A stretch of DNA of 64,000 nt from Aphidius gifuensis (taxonomy: Eukaryota; Arthropoda; Insecta; Hymenoptera; Braconidae). The notes under the pieces are model-generated. The model was not told where the DNA came from and searched no databases. It was given only the letters and a program-made list of their open reading frames with translations. The DNA is taken from the NCBI RefSeq assembly GCF_014905175.1, contig NC_057791.1:18170177-18234176 (forward strand). The letters are read 5' to 3'. Made by a program: the position numbers and the translations under genes. Positions 62,731-64,000 of the stretch are shown piece after piece; position 1 is the stretch's first letter; each line of letters begins with the position of its first letter.

Positions 62731-62768
62731 TATAAAGGATATTTTTTCGTATTGAATTAAGTAGACAG
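62731..62768 (+). promoter_or_regulatory. TATA box and initiator of the classic OBP gene
   Basis: TATAAAGG at 62731-62738 is followed about 33 bases later by ACAGTG at 62764-62769, a fair initiator match. This predicts a leader of about 28 bases before the ATG at 62793. Confidence 0.6.
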
Positions 62769-62792
62769 TGTTTGAGTATACATTGAGTCAAC

Positions 62793-63656
62793 ATGAATAC
62801 ATCAAGTGTTATCCTCGTTTTTTGTGCCTTGGCTATTACCATGGTAAGTTTAAAATTTCTCAATATGAAATAATAAATTTAGAAAAGAGACTATGTTTCA
62901 TTTAAATATCCAAGAAAATAATATTTATTTATAATAATGTTTTCTATATTTATTTAGGTGGTTGGTAATCATGAAAAATTTCATGAAGCTATAGCAAAAT
63001 GTAAAGAAGAGCTTAGTATTGATGATGAAATGTTTGAAAATCATAAAAAAAATCACTTCATAAGTGAAGATCCTAAACTAAAGTGTTGGGGAGCATGTCT
63101 TATGAAGAAAATGGGAACGGTGAGTTTAAATTTGCAAATGACTAATGATTATTATCATTCAATGAATCTTTTTTAACTGAAATAAAAGTATTTTTGTGTT
63201 ATATTATTCCTATTGAATTTCTATTATTTCTATCTTGTTGTACAGTTCATTTGTAATTTATAAATTTTTTTTAACAGATGACAAATGAAGGCGTTGTCAT
63301 GAAAGAAAAGGCTATCGAAATGATCCCCGCAGATATGAAGAATCGTGATAAACTCATGGAAGCAATTGAAACTTGCTCTATCAAATGTAAACTAAAAAAA
63401 AACAATCATTATTATTATATAATTAGAAAAAAAAATAGGCAATTAAATTATAATAGTTATTTAATATTTTTTTTAAATCGTTACAGCTGGTGCTGATGAA
63501 TGTGAAACTGCATCCATGGTGCATAAATGCATAAAGGAAAAAATGGTAATGTTATAAAAATTAATAATTTTTTTGAAAACAAAATTATTCATTTATTTTT
63601 TTAAAAATAAATTTTTTTTTCAGCCGGAACGCCCCCAAAAACCAGATGGTAACTAA
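62793..63656 (+). CDS. Odorant-binding protein, classic six-cysteine type
   Basis: Exons 62793-62843, 62958-63119, 63278-63386, 63487-63545 and 63624-63656 join in frame to 137 residues. The signal peptide MNTSSVILVFCALAITMVVG precedes HEKFHEAIAKC (C1). LKCWGAC gives C2-X3-C3, ETC is C4, ADEC is C5 and HKC is C6. C4-X8-C5 and C5-X8-C6 spacings are exactly those of classic insect OBPs. The segment ACLMKKMGT is the conserved post-C3 helix. The T|CT split codon at the exon 3/4 joint reads Ser, so there is no extra cysteine. The short last exon encodes a PERPQKPDGN tail. It lies divergent from the minus-C OBP, 1.4 kb away; the two are old paralogues rather than recent duplicates. Confidence 0.93.
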
Positions 63657-64000
63657 GAACTCAATAAACATATTTAACAAATGGATAATAATGGGATATA
63701 TGAATAATCAGTATTTAAAAAAATCTATGTTAATAATTTTCCACATCGAGACTTGATTACGTTGTAAAGTCAGAATGTCTTAATCCATTATTTTCGTTTC
63801 TCAATCAATGCTTACAATTTTATCTCTTATTGACAATTTAAAATAATTTATTAATATCAGTTCTATATTATTTTTTTTTTCCAATCAAGGTATGTAACTA
63901 AAAAACTATTTTCAAACGAGTAGATTTTTTTTTTCAAATAAATTATTAATGTAAAAAAAAAAAAGATTAAACAAACAAAAAATGAATGAGTAAGAAAATA
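63657..64000. other. 3' flank of the classic OBP gene
   Basis: AT-rich sequence with an AATAAACAT word shortly after the stop (about 63661) that could serve polyadenylation. Nothing else is recognised up to the window end. Confidence 0.5.

Noticed and set aside
63387..63496. Extra cysteine in the classic OBP from reading IKC at the exon 3 end
   Set aside because: The codon is split by the intron: T plus CT from the next exon gives Ser, leaving the standard six cysteines.

Overview
The window is eukaryotic nuclear DNA from an insect. It is extremely AT-rich, with homopolymer A/T tracts everywhere. Genes have short GT..AG introns. Two odorant-binding-protein genes and orthologues of GlcT, haywire/XPB, TACE/ADAM17, LRPAP1, DNALI1, scribble and PEX11 are present. 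AT content, gene content and compact introns fit a parasitoid wasp-like hymenopteran; that placement is an inference, not something the sequence proves. Exon structures were assembled by hand from reading frame, splice-site phase and recognisable protein sequence; every multi-exon model closes in frame.

Layout. 1-4160: no convincing gene. 4161-5357 (-): single-exon ceramide glucosyltransferase. 7377-10037 (-): XPB helicase of TFIIH in 5 exons, divergent from 10430-12931 (+): ADAM17-type sheddase in 4 exons. 13719-14479 (+): secreted lipocalin. 14988-15270 (-): small secreted six-cysteine peptide with a cystine-knot-like spacing. 15748-18150 (-): 800-residue low-complexity Ser/Lys/Gln-rich protein of unknown function. 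18490-25560: tandem array of short genes for Pro-rich proteins with one C-terminal membrane segment, some carrying a PPxY motif, embedded in repeats of about 1.1 kb. 25774-25845: tRNA-Asn(GUU). 26198-27651 (+): LRPAP1/RAP. 27975-28983 (+): axonemal dynein light intermediate chain. 29836-57861 (-): scribble, 31 exons over 28 kb, with an 11.3 kb second intron holding a retrotransposon fragment and a recent 232-bp tandem duplication. 58688-59504: TTAA-flanked inverted-repeat element abutting PEX11 (59512-60318, +). 60604-61376 (-) and 62793-63656 (+): two odorant-binding proteins, one lacking two of the six classical cysteines.

Most genes are independent housekeeping or sensory loci. The most unusual part is the 18.5-25.6 kb array: an unrecognised, lineage-specific-looking family of tail-anchored small proteins with swapped first exons, a duplicated terminal exon pair and a 50-bp palindrome that forms one copy's stop codon. 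Secondary points are candidate alternative exons of scribble (a PDZ-only start, a 15-nt microexon, a stop-containing exon) and the cystine-knot-like peptide.
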